Source: Pseudofrankia coriaricola
GTDB taxonomy: Bacteria > Actinomycetota > Actinomycetes > Frankiales > Frankiaceae
Length of the DNA: 49,058 nucleotides
Assembly (NCBI RefSeq): GCF_001854805.1
Contig: NZ_MBLO01000006.1
Location: forward strand, 31,790 to 80,847
Direction of reading: 5' to 3'
Within the stretch, counting starts at the first letter, position 1. Each line of letters begins with the position of its first letter. Both the position numbers and the translations under genes were made by a program. The notes under the pieces were generated by a model. It saw only the letters and a program-made list of their open reading frames with translations, was not told the DNA's origin and did no database searches. Below are positions 40,384 to 49,058 of this stretch, one piece after another.

Positions 40384-41699
40384 GTCACCACGGGGACGCC
40401 ACCTCGCACCGCCCCTCGGATCGAGGTCACAGCGGTCAACCAGCCGCAGATAGCGCGCGACGCCGACGGCATCGCGCAGGGCGGCGTGCGCAACCGGCCC
40501 GTTGGCGTCCAGTCGCCGTCCTCTCAGGCGCCCCCGGCCTGCACGATTCGCCGACCTGCCAGCTATTCGGCTCGACGACGCCCTTGCCCACCGAGTGACT
40601 CGCGGCTCTCTGCCCATCCTGTAGGGCCTACGTCCTGCAGGCCACGGCGGCGGTCGACAGCGCGATCAAAGCCGGCCTCACCCTGCAGCCGCGACACGGT
40701 GCTCGCCGTCGCGCGATGTCCAGACGTCGATCAAAAGTCACAACGACCAACGACCAACGGGCCGCGGACTCCCCGGCCACAGAACGTCAGCTTTTGTCAG
40801 GGAAGCGAGGTGGGAATATCCCACGCCGAGGACAGCCTCGACGATGAGGTCGGCTTCGCCTGGTCGTCCTGGTCGCGGAGCACCCTTATGGCAGGTGGGC
40901 GGCTCACGATGGTGCAACGCCAGTGGGCGATAGAGCGGACGTCCATCTGATTGGGGAAAGTACTGCCGCCTTGTCCAGGACCTACGAATATCTCATCGCC
41001 GTCGCCGAGATCGCCATCTACTTGGCGGTGAGCGTGATCCTGCGCCACCACCTCACCGGTACACTGCTGACCCATCTCCAGCGCTGTACCTGCCGAAAAT
41101 CACGTCCGGGCTGGTCAGACGGCAGGGGCTGTCCCGTTGGTGAAACAGTCCCTGATTGGCATCACCTCACGGCAGCGGCGACAGCGGTAGTCGCCAGTGC
41201 CGAAACCCGGCATGTGTTCCTGCTCCCCCTCTGGCCTGATGTGTGCAGTCAGCGGAGGGTGACTTTTCGTCTATGCGCACTTCCATAAAGGCCAGTCTGG
41301 CGGTCGGTGACGCCTACCCGCGTGAGGGCTGGGCGGCGCCTGCAGGGGGCCGGTTGGTCCTCGGCGGACGGCGGGCCGCGGTATGCCGGCCCACGGCCTA
41401 CACCCGTCGGGGCGGATACACCTGCGGCGTCGGCAGTGCCCATCGCCATCCCGGCTGGCGACGCGGCAGCGGCGGGCGGAGCTGGCTGGCGCGGCGGCGG
41501 GTCGGTCGCGGCTCGGAACCCGGCCGCGTGCCTGGCGCGTCGCGATCGCCGAGTGGATGTGCGCGCCGCCGGTCGCGAGGGAGCGTGCGTGGGCCGCCGT
41601 TCGGCGGCGTGCCCGGGCCCGTCCGCTGCGGGGCCGTGGGCGCCGTCCCATTGCACGTGACAGGTGGGATGAAACGTCAACGGCGAGGCTGTCGACTAC
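40384..41699. other. Decayed region with no recognisable gene
   Basis: About 1.3 kb between the NB-ARC relic and the GGDEF-EAL remnant. Frames on both strands are short and low-complexity, with mixed codon bias; parts are less GC-rich (for example around 40950-41050). A plus-strand frame with a hydrophobic run (YLIAVAEIAIYLAVSVIL, near 40985) may be a membrane-helix leftover. It probably held more of the NB-ARC gene and the lost N-terminus of the GGDEF protein. Confidence 0.5.
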
Positions 41700-43215
41700 G
41701 TGTCCGCGTGGGTCGGCAGGGAGCACATCCAGTGCGGGGTTGCCCAGCGTGACCGATTGGCGCGACTGAGTGTCTGGCTGGCACTTGCCCTGGTCCGGCA
41801 GATGACCACGTTGACCGACAACGTTCGACTGGTCGCCCGGGTAGAGCAGGATCAGCTCGCCCTGCGCCACCAGGCCTTTCATGACCCGCTCACCGGCCTG
41901 GCCAACCGCGCGCTGTTCGGCGACCGGCTCGCCCAGGCCCTGGCCCGCCGGGCGAGGGCACCGGCCCGGCTCGCGGTGTTCTTCTGCGACCTGGACGAGT
42001 TCAAACACGTCAACGACGCGCTCGGGCACGCCGCTGGCGACGAACTGCTCCGAATGACGGCGCGCCGACTGCTTACCTCGGTACGGGCCAGCGACACCGT
42101 CGCCAGGCTCGGCGGCGACGAGTTCGCGATCCTGCTCGACGCGACGACCGACGACCCGCGCGGGTCGGCCGGCGGCTCGCCGACGCGATGGGCGTCCCGA
42201 CAACGCTTGCCGGCGGCGACTACTCGGCACGAGCGAGCATCGGGCTGGTCATGGTCGAACCGAACGCCGGTCCCATCGCCGCCGAGACGCTGCTGCATCA
42301 GGCCGACATCGCCATGTACGCGGCGAAGTCCGCCGGAACAGGCGGCCTGACGACCTACAGTCCGGACCTGGTCGCACCGGACAATGCCGCGGCCCTGCAC
42401 ACGGCATTGGGCGCGGCCATCCGTTGGACCCAGCCGGCGGGACGCTATCAGTCGACTACCGGCCCATCGCCGAGCTAGCCGGACGCACGATCGTCGGCTA
42501 CGAGGCCCGGCTGACCTGGACCCACCCCACGCTTGGGGTCATCCAACCAGGACGGCTGCTGCCCGCCGCCTACTCGAAGGGTCTCGCCCCCATCCTCAAC
42601 CGGCGTCTGCTGCACGCGGCCTGCGCGCACGCTGCCTGTCACCACGACCCCGGCGGCCGGCCGCTACCCGTACATGTCCCGGTCGGTGCGACCCAGCTGG
42701 CCGACGAGGCGGTCATCGGGGAGATCCAGAACGCCCTCGGGGCCACGAAGCTGCCCCCGGACGCGCTGGTGCTCGAAGTACGGGCCACCGCCCACAGCTC
42801 CGACCTGATGGCAGCCGCCCCGACGGTTGGCCGGCTGCGCGATCTGGGCGTACGGATCTCACTGGCCGAGGTGGGCGCGCCCGACACGACGGTTGATGCA
42901 CTGCGCGTGCTGCCCATGGACATGGCCGTGCTCGACACAGCCGTCACCGGCCCGCTCGGGGAGACCCGTGACGACGTCCGCGCGACCGTCATGCTCACGT
43001 CCCTGCTCGACGCGTTCCGCCAACTCGGAGTCGTCGTGACCGCCGGCGGCGTCAACGACGAACGCGCCGCCGAACGCGCCACCCGACTGGGCTGCACCCT
43101 CGGGATCGGCCGGCTCTTCGGGGACTGGCAAGCTGACCCACCCAGACTGGCCCGTGGCCGACCACCCGGCCGTCGACCCGATCCCCAGACCCCCACGGCC
43201 CGAGGCCGCACATAG
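41700..43215 (+). pseudogene. Broken GGDEF-EAL cyclic-di-GMP protein (5' truncated, two frameshifts)
   Basis: After the end of a hydrophobic helix (LSVWLALALVRQ) and a coiled linker comes a GGDEF domain: HDPLTGLANRALFGDRLAQA, FFCDLDEFKHVNDALGHAAG, RLGGDEFAILLDA. Near 42165 the frame changes, resuming RRLADAMGVPTTLAGGDYSA and LLHQADIAMYAAKSAG. Near 42424 it changes again into an EAL-like domain: LDPAGGTLSVDYRPIAELAG, IVGYEARLTWTHPTLGVIQP. The EAL motif is degenerate (EAR) and the later metal-binding acidic motifs are missing, so even the ancestor was probably not a phosphodiesterase. The N-terminal membrane sensor is absent. A cyclase activity could only exist if the first frameshift were an error. 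Confidence 0.82.
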
Positions 43216-44036
43216 CGCAACCAGCAGAAACCAGACACCGGTCATCTCGGGCCCCGTAGGGTGATCATGATGCGCCCGAGATCACACCGTCGCCACCGAA
43301 GGCGAACCTTCCTCGTCAGCCGATGGCCGCCTGCGACGGGCGCCGATGATGACCGTCCGGCGGCCCGCGAAACGCCGTGTCGCCAGGCCGCGCCGCGTTC
43401 GACAGCCTGTGCGCACGGTGTCCGCCGGTCGCACATGCTGATCGGCGGACACTGGCGCCCGGCGGCCGTGAAGGCGGCGAGGTCGTTGACGCGCCCAGCG
43501 CCGTGGGCGGTCTCGGTAGCGAGTGAGACGCCCCGCTGCCTGCTGGTTCAGCATCGGAGCATCTCGCCGACGGTCGCCGTCGTGGGGATCCGCTCGGGGA
43601 TGTGGAGCAGCTGGCTGTATTGGTGGGACCGGGTGCCGTCTGTCAACGTGGCTGGGGCCGGCTACCTGGGCTGACGACGCTCCCACTCGACTCGGCGACG
43701 TGCTTGCCGTCGTGGTCCGCATGGCCTGGAGGAGGTCAGGACGGCCTTCCGCCCACCCAGCAAGAAGGAACGGGCCAACCGCGTCGAACGCAGCTCGGCC
43801 GTCAGGGCCGGCTATGAGAGATTCCGCGATGTTCAAGGACAGTGTCACCGTGCCGGAGAATATGGGCAGGCGCCGCGCCGAACGACCACATCTGCGGGCT
43901 CATCGCGCAGACGAGATGCCGCGTGCCGGACAGAAGGCCGTCACGGACGGGTACCGAATGTCGCAACGTTGCCCGGGTCGAAGAGAAACGTCAGCCCGAC
44001 GCGACCCCGTTCACGGTGGCCAGACGGACCGGAGCC
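43216..44036. other. No recognisable gene
   Basis: About 820 bases between the GGDEF-EAL remnant and the third binding-protein gene. A minus-strand frame starting at 43848 (MTLSLNIAESLIAGPDGRAA) turns Arg-rich after 60 residues; plus-strand frames are shadows of the same composition. Nothing is supported. Confidence 0.5.
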
Positions 44037-44082
44037 TCCTGCTCCCTCCGATCGGACGGATGCCCGACCGGAGGGAGCAGGA
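44037..44082 (-). terminator. Strong hairpin terminator for the third binding-protein gene
   Basis: Perfect 14-base arms TCCTGCTCCCTCCG and CGGAGGGAGCAGGA; the stem can extend inwards by four more pairs (TCGG/CCGA) past one mismatch. It lies 45 bases beyond the stop codon on the minus strand. Confidence 0.75.
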
Positions 44083-44127
44083 TCCGGCCACCGCGGTCAT
44101 CCCTCGAGTGGCTCAGTGCTCGATCGT

Positions 44128-45432
44128 TCAGCCCTCGATCGGAGAGGACCCGAGCACATGGAACTCGGTGGGCTGTCCCTCGCCGTTCAGAGTTGTGGAC
44201 AATCCGCCGCGCACGCAGACCGCGGGCGAATCCGGGAATGCCTTGCCGTTGCACCGGAACCGTAGCCCGGCCGCTCCCGGCAGTTCCTTCTCCGGCATTG
44301 CCTTGATGGTGGCGTTGACCGTTTCCGGGGTGATGTCCCCCGAGATGCCTTCGAGTGCCGTGGCAAGGCCGGCCAGGGTCATGAACATCCCTCTACCGGT
44401 GGCCGAACTGATCTTGATGTTCTTGCCGTAGGTCTTCATCGCGGTGCTGTATAGGACGCTGGATGGATCGGTCCCGCCGGTCGGAGCGGAGGCTGCGACG
44501 ACCATGCCACCGAGAACGTCGGCCGATACCGCCTTGCGGGTCGGGTCGGTGATGCACTGCGAGATGGCGCTGATCGTGCCGGTGTACCCGACCGCTTTCA
44601 GGCCGTTGAAGGCGCTGATGCAGAACGAGTCGTTGCCCACGACGAACACGACGCCGGGTTTACCATCGGCGACGCGCTGCATCTGCGGGGTCATGTCGGC
44701 TGTACCCGGTGGCACCGTGACCAGTTCGTAACCGATCCCCGCCTTCTTGAAGACATCTGGTGCGACCTCCTGCTGGACGTGCAGCGCCGCCGGCACGTCG
44801 ATGACGACCGACGTCACCTTGTCGACGCCCTTTTCCTTGGCGAGGGCGATCGGCAGCTGGAGCACCGCGTAGGTCGGGTCGCCGAGGGTGTAGGTCGACT
44901 CGCTGTCATCCAGCAGCGCATCGCTTCCCGCGCCGAAGAACATCGCCGGAATGTTCGCGTCGGCCAACGGCTTTCCCACGAACTCGGCGACGCCGGACTC
45001 CCCGATCGCCACGGCGACCACGTTCTCCTCGACCATCTGGTTCCCACAGTCGGTGCCCTTGCCCGGGTCCGACTGCGTCTCGCACTTCACCAGCTCGATG
45101 GGCCGGCCGCCGATGCCGCCCTTGTGTTCGTTCAGGTATGCGGCAGTGGCGTCAGCGACGTCGAACTGGATGGAGTTGTCGACGATGGCGGACTTGCCGT
45201 CCGAGACAATTCCGATCTTGACGGGATTGCCGGCCGCCTTGTTCACCGAGCCGAGAATGTTGGCGTTCGTGGTCGCGCCGCCGCCGGTACCAGGAGCGTC
45301 GTTGTGGTCGTCGTCGGATCCGCACGCGGCGGCGAAGACGAGCAGGGCCAACGGCGTGGCTAAGAGCACGCCCGCCGACCGCCGTGACGGCTTTCGAGGC
45401 AGCTTATGGAACGAGATCACTTTGTCCTGCAT
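44128..45432 (-). CDS. Substrate-binding lipoprotein, ABC-type branched-chain (type I fold)
   Basis: 434 residues. A lysine/arginine n-region, GVLLATPLALLVFAA and lipobox AAAC (Cys37) give a lipoprotein signal. The mature part begins with an acidic Gly-rich linker, then VKIGIVSDGKSAIVDNSIQF, TAAYLNEHKGGIGGRPIELV, CGNQMVEENVVAVAIGESGV, GVVFVVGNDSFCISAFNGLK and AVGYTGTISAISQC, the same family as the other two binding proteins but of another subgroup. The ATG with GGGAAA upstream is preferred; another ATG 12 bases earlier is possible. It is followed by a strong terminator, preceded at a distance by the aldo/keto reductase gene, and lacks permease partners. Confidence 0.9.
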   Translation of the reverse strand: MQDKVISFHKLPRKPSRRSAGVLLATPLALLVFAAACGSDDDHNDAPGTGGGATTNANILGSVNKAAGNPVKIGIVSDGKSAIVDNSIQFDVADATAAYLNEHKGGIGGRPIELVKCETQSDPGKGTDCGNQMVEENVVAVAIGESGVAEFVGKPLADANIPAMFFGAGSDALLDDSESTYTLGDPTYAVLQLPIALAKEKGVDKVTSVVIDVPAALHVQQEVAPDVFKKAGIGYELVTVPPGTADMTPQMQRVADGKPGVVFVVGNDSFCISAFNGLKAVGYTGTISAISQCITDPTRKAVSADVLGGMVVAASAPTGGTDPSSVLYSTAMKTYGKNIKISSATGRGMFMTLAGLATALEGISGDITPETVNATIKAMPEKELPGAAGLRFRCNGKAFPDSPAVCVRGGLSTTLNGEGQPTEFHVLGSSPIEG

Positions 45433-45684
45433 GGCGTTTCCCATCTCATCGTTGTCGTTGCATTGCCCTGCGCGGGGTGGTGTGTCGCGGGGGAGCGGAC
45501 GCAGCACGGTCGTACTTCGCCTGGTACGCCGCTTGCCGGCCGTTGGGCGTCGGCCGGTCGCTACTTCTGCCCGTTCTGGGCCTTCCGCGCCGTCTGCGCG
45601 GCCGGTCCGCGTTTCGTCCGGATCCGCTCCGGCGCACTCGTTCCAGGTGTGCGAGCGGGTCAAGACCGCGCCTGTCCGAGTCCG

Positions 45685-46734
45685 TTACGCCGAGAAATGC
45701 GGTGGTCGACGGCGGGCTGTGGGCAGCAGGGACGGATGCTGGGTGAAGTGGTCGATGCCGGGGAGGTCGGTGCCGGGGGGCACGATCTTGTCGATGGCGT
45801 CGAGGACGTCGCCGCTGAGCTCGACGTCGGCCGCGTCCAGGGCGTCGTCGAGGTGCTTCGCGGTGCGCGGTCCGATGATCGTTGAGGTGATGGCGGGGTG
45901 GCTGGAGACGAAGGCGAGTGCCAGCGTGGTGAGGGTGATTCCTGCCTGGGCGGCGACGGCGCGCAGCGCGTCGACCGCGTCGAAGCGGGCGGGGTCGGCG
46001 CGCTCGGCGGCCGTGCTGACCGTTCCCTGCATGAAGGGGCTGGTGGGGTCGTAACGTGAGCCAGCCGGTGGCTCCTGGCCGCGTTGGTACTTGCCGGTCA
46101 GCCAGCCGCCGGCCAGCGGGCTCCACGGGATGACCGCCATCTGGTGTCGCTGGCAGGCGGGGAGGACTGCCTGTTCGATCGATCGGGCGAAGATCGAGTA
46201 CTGCGGCTGTTCGCAGACGAACCGTGCGCTGTTCCGCCGGGAGGCCGCCCATTGTGCTTCGACGATCCAGTCGGCGGGGAACGACGAGGATCCCAGGTAG
46301 AGCACCTTGCCGTGGCGTACGAGGTCGGTGAGGGCGCCGAGAGTTTCCTCCAGGTCGGTGTTCCAGTCGGGCTTGTGCATCTGGAGGAGGTCGATGCGGT
46401 CGGTGCCCAGCCGTTGCAGGCTGTCTTCGACGGCCTGGGTTATCCATCGGCGTGAGGAGCCCCGCTGGAGGCGGCCGCCCATGGGGTAGAAGCATTTGGT
46501 GGCGAGTACGACCTCGTCGCGGCGTGTTTTCACGGCCTGTCCGACGATCTGCTCGGCCTCGCCGTGGGAGTACACGTCGGCGGTGTCGATGAAGTTGATC
46601 CCGCCGTCGAGCGCGCGGTTGATAATCGGCACGCAGTCGTCGGGATCGGTGCTGCCGAGGCGGCCGAACGTCATCGTTCCCAGGCACTGGCTGCTTACCT
46701 CGATGCCGGTCCTTCCGAACCCGCGGTACTTCAT
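45685..46734 (-). CDS. Aldo/keto reductase
   Basis: 349 residues, a TIM-barrel NADPH-dependent oxidoreductase. The catalytic tetrad is visible: Asp50 and Tyr55 (FIDTADVYSHGEAEQIVG), Lys80 (VVLATK) and His120 (IDLLQMH). The start MKYRGFGRTGIEVSSQCLGT is typical of the AKR11/12-like group, with WSPLAGGWLTGKYQRG and the cofactor loop STIIGPRTAKHLDDAL at the C-terminus. AGGAG stands 5 bases before the ATG; the longer upstream frame has no protein-like content. Substrate unknown; the CoA-transferase and binding lipoprotein on the same strand suggest a catabolic role. Confidence 0.93.
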   Translation of the reverse strand: MKYRGFGRTGIEVSSQCLGTMTFGRLGSTDPDDCVPIINRALDGGINFIDTADVYSHGEAEQIVGQAVKTRRDEVVLATKCFYPMGGRLQRGSSRRWITQAVEDSLQRLGTDRIDLLQMHKPDWNTDLEETLGALTDLVRHGKVLYLGSSSFPADWIVEAQWAASRRNSARFVCEQPQYSIFARSIEQAVLPACQRHQMAVIPWSPLAGGWLTGKYQRGQEPPAGSRYDPTSPFMQGTVSTAAERADPARFDAVDALRAVAAQAGITLTTLALAFVSSHPAITSTIIGPRTAKHLDDALDAADVELSGDVLDAIDKIVPPGTDLPGIDHFTQHPSLLPTARRRPPHFSA

Positions 46735-47004
46735 CAGACTCCTTCGGGTGGCCGGTGCTGTCCCGGTTGTGCGCGGCCCGGAGGACGCGCTCGGCCTCGC
46801 CTGGGCATGAGACGTTGCCGTTTTCAAACTGTCGAAGATCTGCGGCGTGACGGTCGGTAGATGGAGAGTCGTCGTGCCACCGACGGTCCTCATGGCTTGT
46901 CCGTCACGGGCGGTGGCGCGGATTCGCGTCGGCGGCCACCCGGATGGTCTTGGCGGGGTGCGTTAACGGAAGGCGGCCGTCGATAAGCGCGCTGGCCCCG
47001 GTTG

Positions 47005-47559
47005 TCAGGAACCGTGCAGGCTACGAACAGGATCGCTGCCGTCCCAACGGTTGGCCGCTTGACGTACGACCCTCGCCAGGTCATCCGTGGCGACGCTGAC
47101 TTCCATGACCTCGACTATGGTCGCTGGGCCGGCGGGGGGCTCGACGTAGGCATAGCGGGTCGCGCCGTCTCCGCCACCGAACCACGGGATTGGCCATCCC
47201 GCGGCCCGGACGGACCGCATGGCGGCATCGAAGTCGGTGACCCACCAGGCCAGCTGATGGAACCCTTCCCGTCCGGACTCGAGAAACTCGGTGTAAATGC
47301 TCGGTGTGCTGTCCTCCTGGCAGATCAGCTCAACCTGTAGATCACCCGTGTTAGCGAAGGCCATCGACAGCGACACCTCGCAGGACTGGCCTCGGTAGGT
47401 CGCCCGCTGTGACTGTCCACGCAGGACATACCAGGGGCCCACCCCCAGCTCGAGCCAGCTGGCCACAGCCTGGTCGAGGTCGCGGACGACATAGCCGATC
47501 TGGCGCACGACTCCGGGAAGGACAGCCGGCCCGGAAGCCAAGCCGGAGGGCGAATTCAT
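47005..47559 (-). CDS. VOC family protein (methylmalonyl-CoA epimerase / dioxygenase-like fold)
   Basis: 184 residues. GVVRQIGYVVRDLDQAVASW starts the first VOC module, LELGVGPWYVL follows, LSMAFANTGDLQVELICQED closes it, and GFHQLAWWVTDFDAAMRSVR and RYAYVEPPAGPATIVEVME form the second. The layout, including the histidine in GFHQLAWWV and the glutamates QVELI and VEVME, fits a metal-binding epimerase or ring-cleavage-type VOC enzyme. GGAG lies 6 bases before the ATG. It ends the pair with the CoA-transferase gene (31-base gap), suggesting action on an acyl-CoA or related intermediate; that is inference. Confidence 0.88.
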   Translation of the reverse strand: MNSPSGLASGPAVLPGVVRQIGYVVRDLDQAVASWLELGVGPWYVLRGQSQRATYRGQSCEVSLSMAFANTGDLQVELICQEDSTPSIYTEFLESGREGFHQLAWWVTDFDAAMRSVRAAGWPIPWFGGGDGATRYAYVEPPAGPATIVEVMEVSVATDDLARVVRQAANRWDGSDPVRSLHGS

Positions 47560-47590
47560 CGATGCTCCTGAATCTACTCGGGTGCGCCGG

Positions 47591-48808
47591 CTATGCGACG
47601 ACGCCGCGGAGTTTGAGATCGAGGATGGAGTCCCAGTCGAGGCCGAGTTCGGCGAGGACGTCGTCGCCGTGCTCGTTGAAAGTCGGCGCGCGGCCGGGCC
47701 TGGCGGGTTGTTCGTCGTATTGCACGGGAGCGGCGGCCAGGCGGAAGGGGACGCCGGCGGCGGTCGCGCACTCCTGGACGTAGCCGTTGGCGACCGTCTG
47801 CGGATCAGCCGCAGCTTCCAACGTGTTCTGCACGACCGTCCACTGGCCGGTGAAGGACGCCAACCGTTCCCGCCACTCAGCGAGGGGCCGGTCGGCGAAG
47901 ATGTCACGCAGAATGGCGATCGCGTCGGCACTGTGCGCGAGCAGCGATTCGTGGGTGGCGAAGCGGGGGTCGGCGCCCAGTTCCGGCCGGCCGGTGGCCT
48001 CGCACAGGAGCGGCCAGTATTTGCCCGCCTGCAGGCAGGTAAACGCCAGCCAGGTCCCGTCCTTGGTCTGGTAGTTGCCGGACAGCGGATTCGCCCGCAC
48101 AGCGCCCGCGGGTGGCGGGGTCCAGGGAATGTCGAGCAGCAGGGACAGGGCAAGCGCCTGACCCATCGCCCACATGCCCGTTCCCAGGAGCGAGACATCG
48201 ACGACGGCCGCTTCTCCGGTTCGTTCCCGGTGGTAGAGCGCGCCCATGATTCCACCGGCGATCGTCATCGCGCCGAGGGAGTCCCCGAAGCCGGGCGCTG
48301 GGGGGACCGGGACGTGGCCGTACTCGGGACGCATGACTCCCACGGCGGCACCCGTGCGAGACCAGAAGGCCAGCGAGTCGTAGGAACCGCGGTCGGCCTC
48401 CGGCCCGCGCTCGCCCTGTCCCGTGCCGCGGACGTAGATGATGCCCGGGTTGTGGGCACGGATCTCCTCCACGTCGATCTTCAACTTGGCACGTACGGCC
48501 GGCAGCTTGTTGGTGAGGAAGACGTCGCAGGTCGCGGCGAGGCGGTAGAGGATCTCGCGGCCCGCCTCCGATCCCAGATCGAGTCCCACGCTGCGTTTCC
48601 CGCGGTTGGAGTGCTCAAGAAGGACGTTGGCTGACGTCGGCACGACCGCGACACCGGTGGCGGCCAGAGCGCGCATGGCGTCACCGCGCTCGACGTGCTC
48701 GATCTTGATGACCTCGGCGCCCCAGTCGGCAAGGAGCGCGGAGGCGGCCGGAACGAAGGTGTGTTCGGCGACCTCAAGGACCCGGACACCACGCATCACC
48801 GCGGTCAT
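47591..48808 (-). CDS. Class III CoA-transferase (CaiB/BaiF family)
   Basis: 405 residues, moving CoA between carboxylic acids by a covalent aspartyl intermediate. The start MTAVMRGVRVLEVAEHTFVP, ADWGAEVIKIEHVERGD, NRGKRSVGLDLGSEAG, DVFLTNKLPAVRAKL and YVRGTGQG are all family blocks. The nucleophile is probably Asp144 in GSYDSLAFW. GGIMGALYHRERTGEAAVVD and SGNYQTKDGTWLAFTC follow. GGAGGG lies 6 bases before the ATG. The start also overlaps the TGA of a short unrecognised frame upstream (48805-48891, reading GSDLGLYICRKAGG), which may be the end of another gene. It leads the VOC, aldo/keto reductase and binding-protein genes on the minus strand. Confidence 0.94.
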   Translation of the reverse strand: MTAVMRGVRVLEVAEHTFVPAASALLADWGAEVIKIEHVERGDAMRALAATGVAVVPTSANVLLEHSNRGKRSVGLDLGSEAGREILYRLAATCDVFLTNKLPAVRAKLKIDVEEIRAHNPGIIYVRGTGQGERGPEADRGSYDSLAFWSRTGAAVGVMRPEYGHVPVPPAPGFGDSLGAMTIAGGIMGALYHRERTGEAAVVDVSLLGTGMWAMGQALALSLLLDIPWTPPPAGAVRANPLSGNYQTKDGTWLAFTCLQAGKYWPLLCEATGRPELGADPRFATHESLLAHSADAIAILRDIFADRPLAEWRERLASFTGQWTVVQNTLEAAADPQTVANGYVQECATAAGVPFRLAAAPVQYDEQPARPGRAPTFNEHGDDVLAELGLDWDSILDLKLRGVVA

Positions 48809-49058
48809 GGACACCCTCCTGCCTTGCGGCAGATGTAGAGACCGAGGTCCGAGCCGTTGAGAACCTCCGGCTCGCCGGCCTCGGCGAACGGTCACCCGGA
48901 TCCAGGTCGCGATCATCTCGCCGGCACGCTCGGACCGGCGCGGCCGTCCCGAGTCGGCACCGACGCGGGCCGCCGATGCCAAGTACCGGCAGGTCAGCCG
49001 TGACACGAACCTGGTGATGCTTTCAGCTGGTGGTGGCAGGAGAGATGAGTCCTCGCTG

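Noticed and set aside
45534-45555. CCGGCCG...CGGCCGG dyad between the aldo/keto reductase and third binding-protein genes
   Set aside because: GC-only palindromes of this size are expected by chance here and its position suits neither operator nor terminator clearly.
45446-46687. 413-codon minus-strand frame overlapping the aldo/keto reductase
   Set aside because: Arg/Pro-rich shadow; the reductase frame has its full catalytic tetrad.
48805-48891. Short minus-strand frame overlapping the CoA-transferase start, reading GSDLGLYICRKAGG
   Set aside because: May be the 3' end of an upstream gene, but an in-frame stop precedes it and no family is recognised.

Overview
The window is very GC-rich, uses many GTG starts and consists of short transcription units. 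It also carries Ser/Thr kinase, NHL, P450 and CoA-transferase genes, and relics of an integrase-type insertion sequence. This points to a large-genome actinobacterium; the transposase relics and gene content make a Frankia-like organism my best guess, by recognition only. No tRNA, rRNA or CRISPR array was seen.

Layout. (1) 0-8.2 kb: the first codons of a zinc-type dehydrogenase, a flavin disulfide reductase, and a pentose-phosphate operon (transketolase, a wrecked transaldolase/glucose-6-phosphate isomerase gene, short-form 6-phosphogluconate dehydrogenase, glucose-6-phosphate dehydrogenase, HAD phosphatase) closed by a hairpin. (2) 8.4-14.3 kb: a small coupled gene pair, a 283-bp IS derivative with about 40-bp inverted ends, a DHFR-like reductase, an AraC-type regulator, a covalent-flavin oxidase and an erythromycin-esterase-like protein. 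(3) 14.4-20.4 kb, minus strand: an envelope-signalling module made of an NHL beta-propeller protein, a Ser/Thr kinase with three tandem four-cysteine extracytoplasmic repeats, an FHA-like protein and a lipoprotein. (4) 20.5-29 kb: accessory DNA with three regulators divergent from oxidoreductases (HxlR, truncated XRE, MarR), a P450 tail, a thymidylate-kinase-like gene and several transposase fragments. (5) 29.6-33.2 kb: a VOC protein, two small membrane proteins and a NarL-type two-component system. (6) 33.4-40 kb: a minus-strand series TetR - binding protein - phosphotransferase - small ORF - binding protein, divergent from a P450 gene with a one-base frameshift. (7) 40-44 kb: decayed DNA with an NB-ARC relic and a broken GGDEF-EAL gene. 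(8) 44.1-49 kb, minus strand: a third orphan binding lipoprotein, aldo/keto reductase, VOC protein and class III CoA-transferase.

How the genes fit together: the left operon should feed NADPH and pentose phosphates, but its transaldolase and isomerase functions must come from elsewhere. The right third looks like uptake and catabolism of an unknown organic substrate: binding lipoproteins for capture, and a P450, phosphotransferase, aldo/keto reductase and CoA-transferase for modification. No permease or ATPase is present. Regulators mostly sit next to their likely target, with readable inverted repeats between. The most system-like element is the kinase/NHL/FHA/lipoprotein module.
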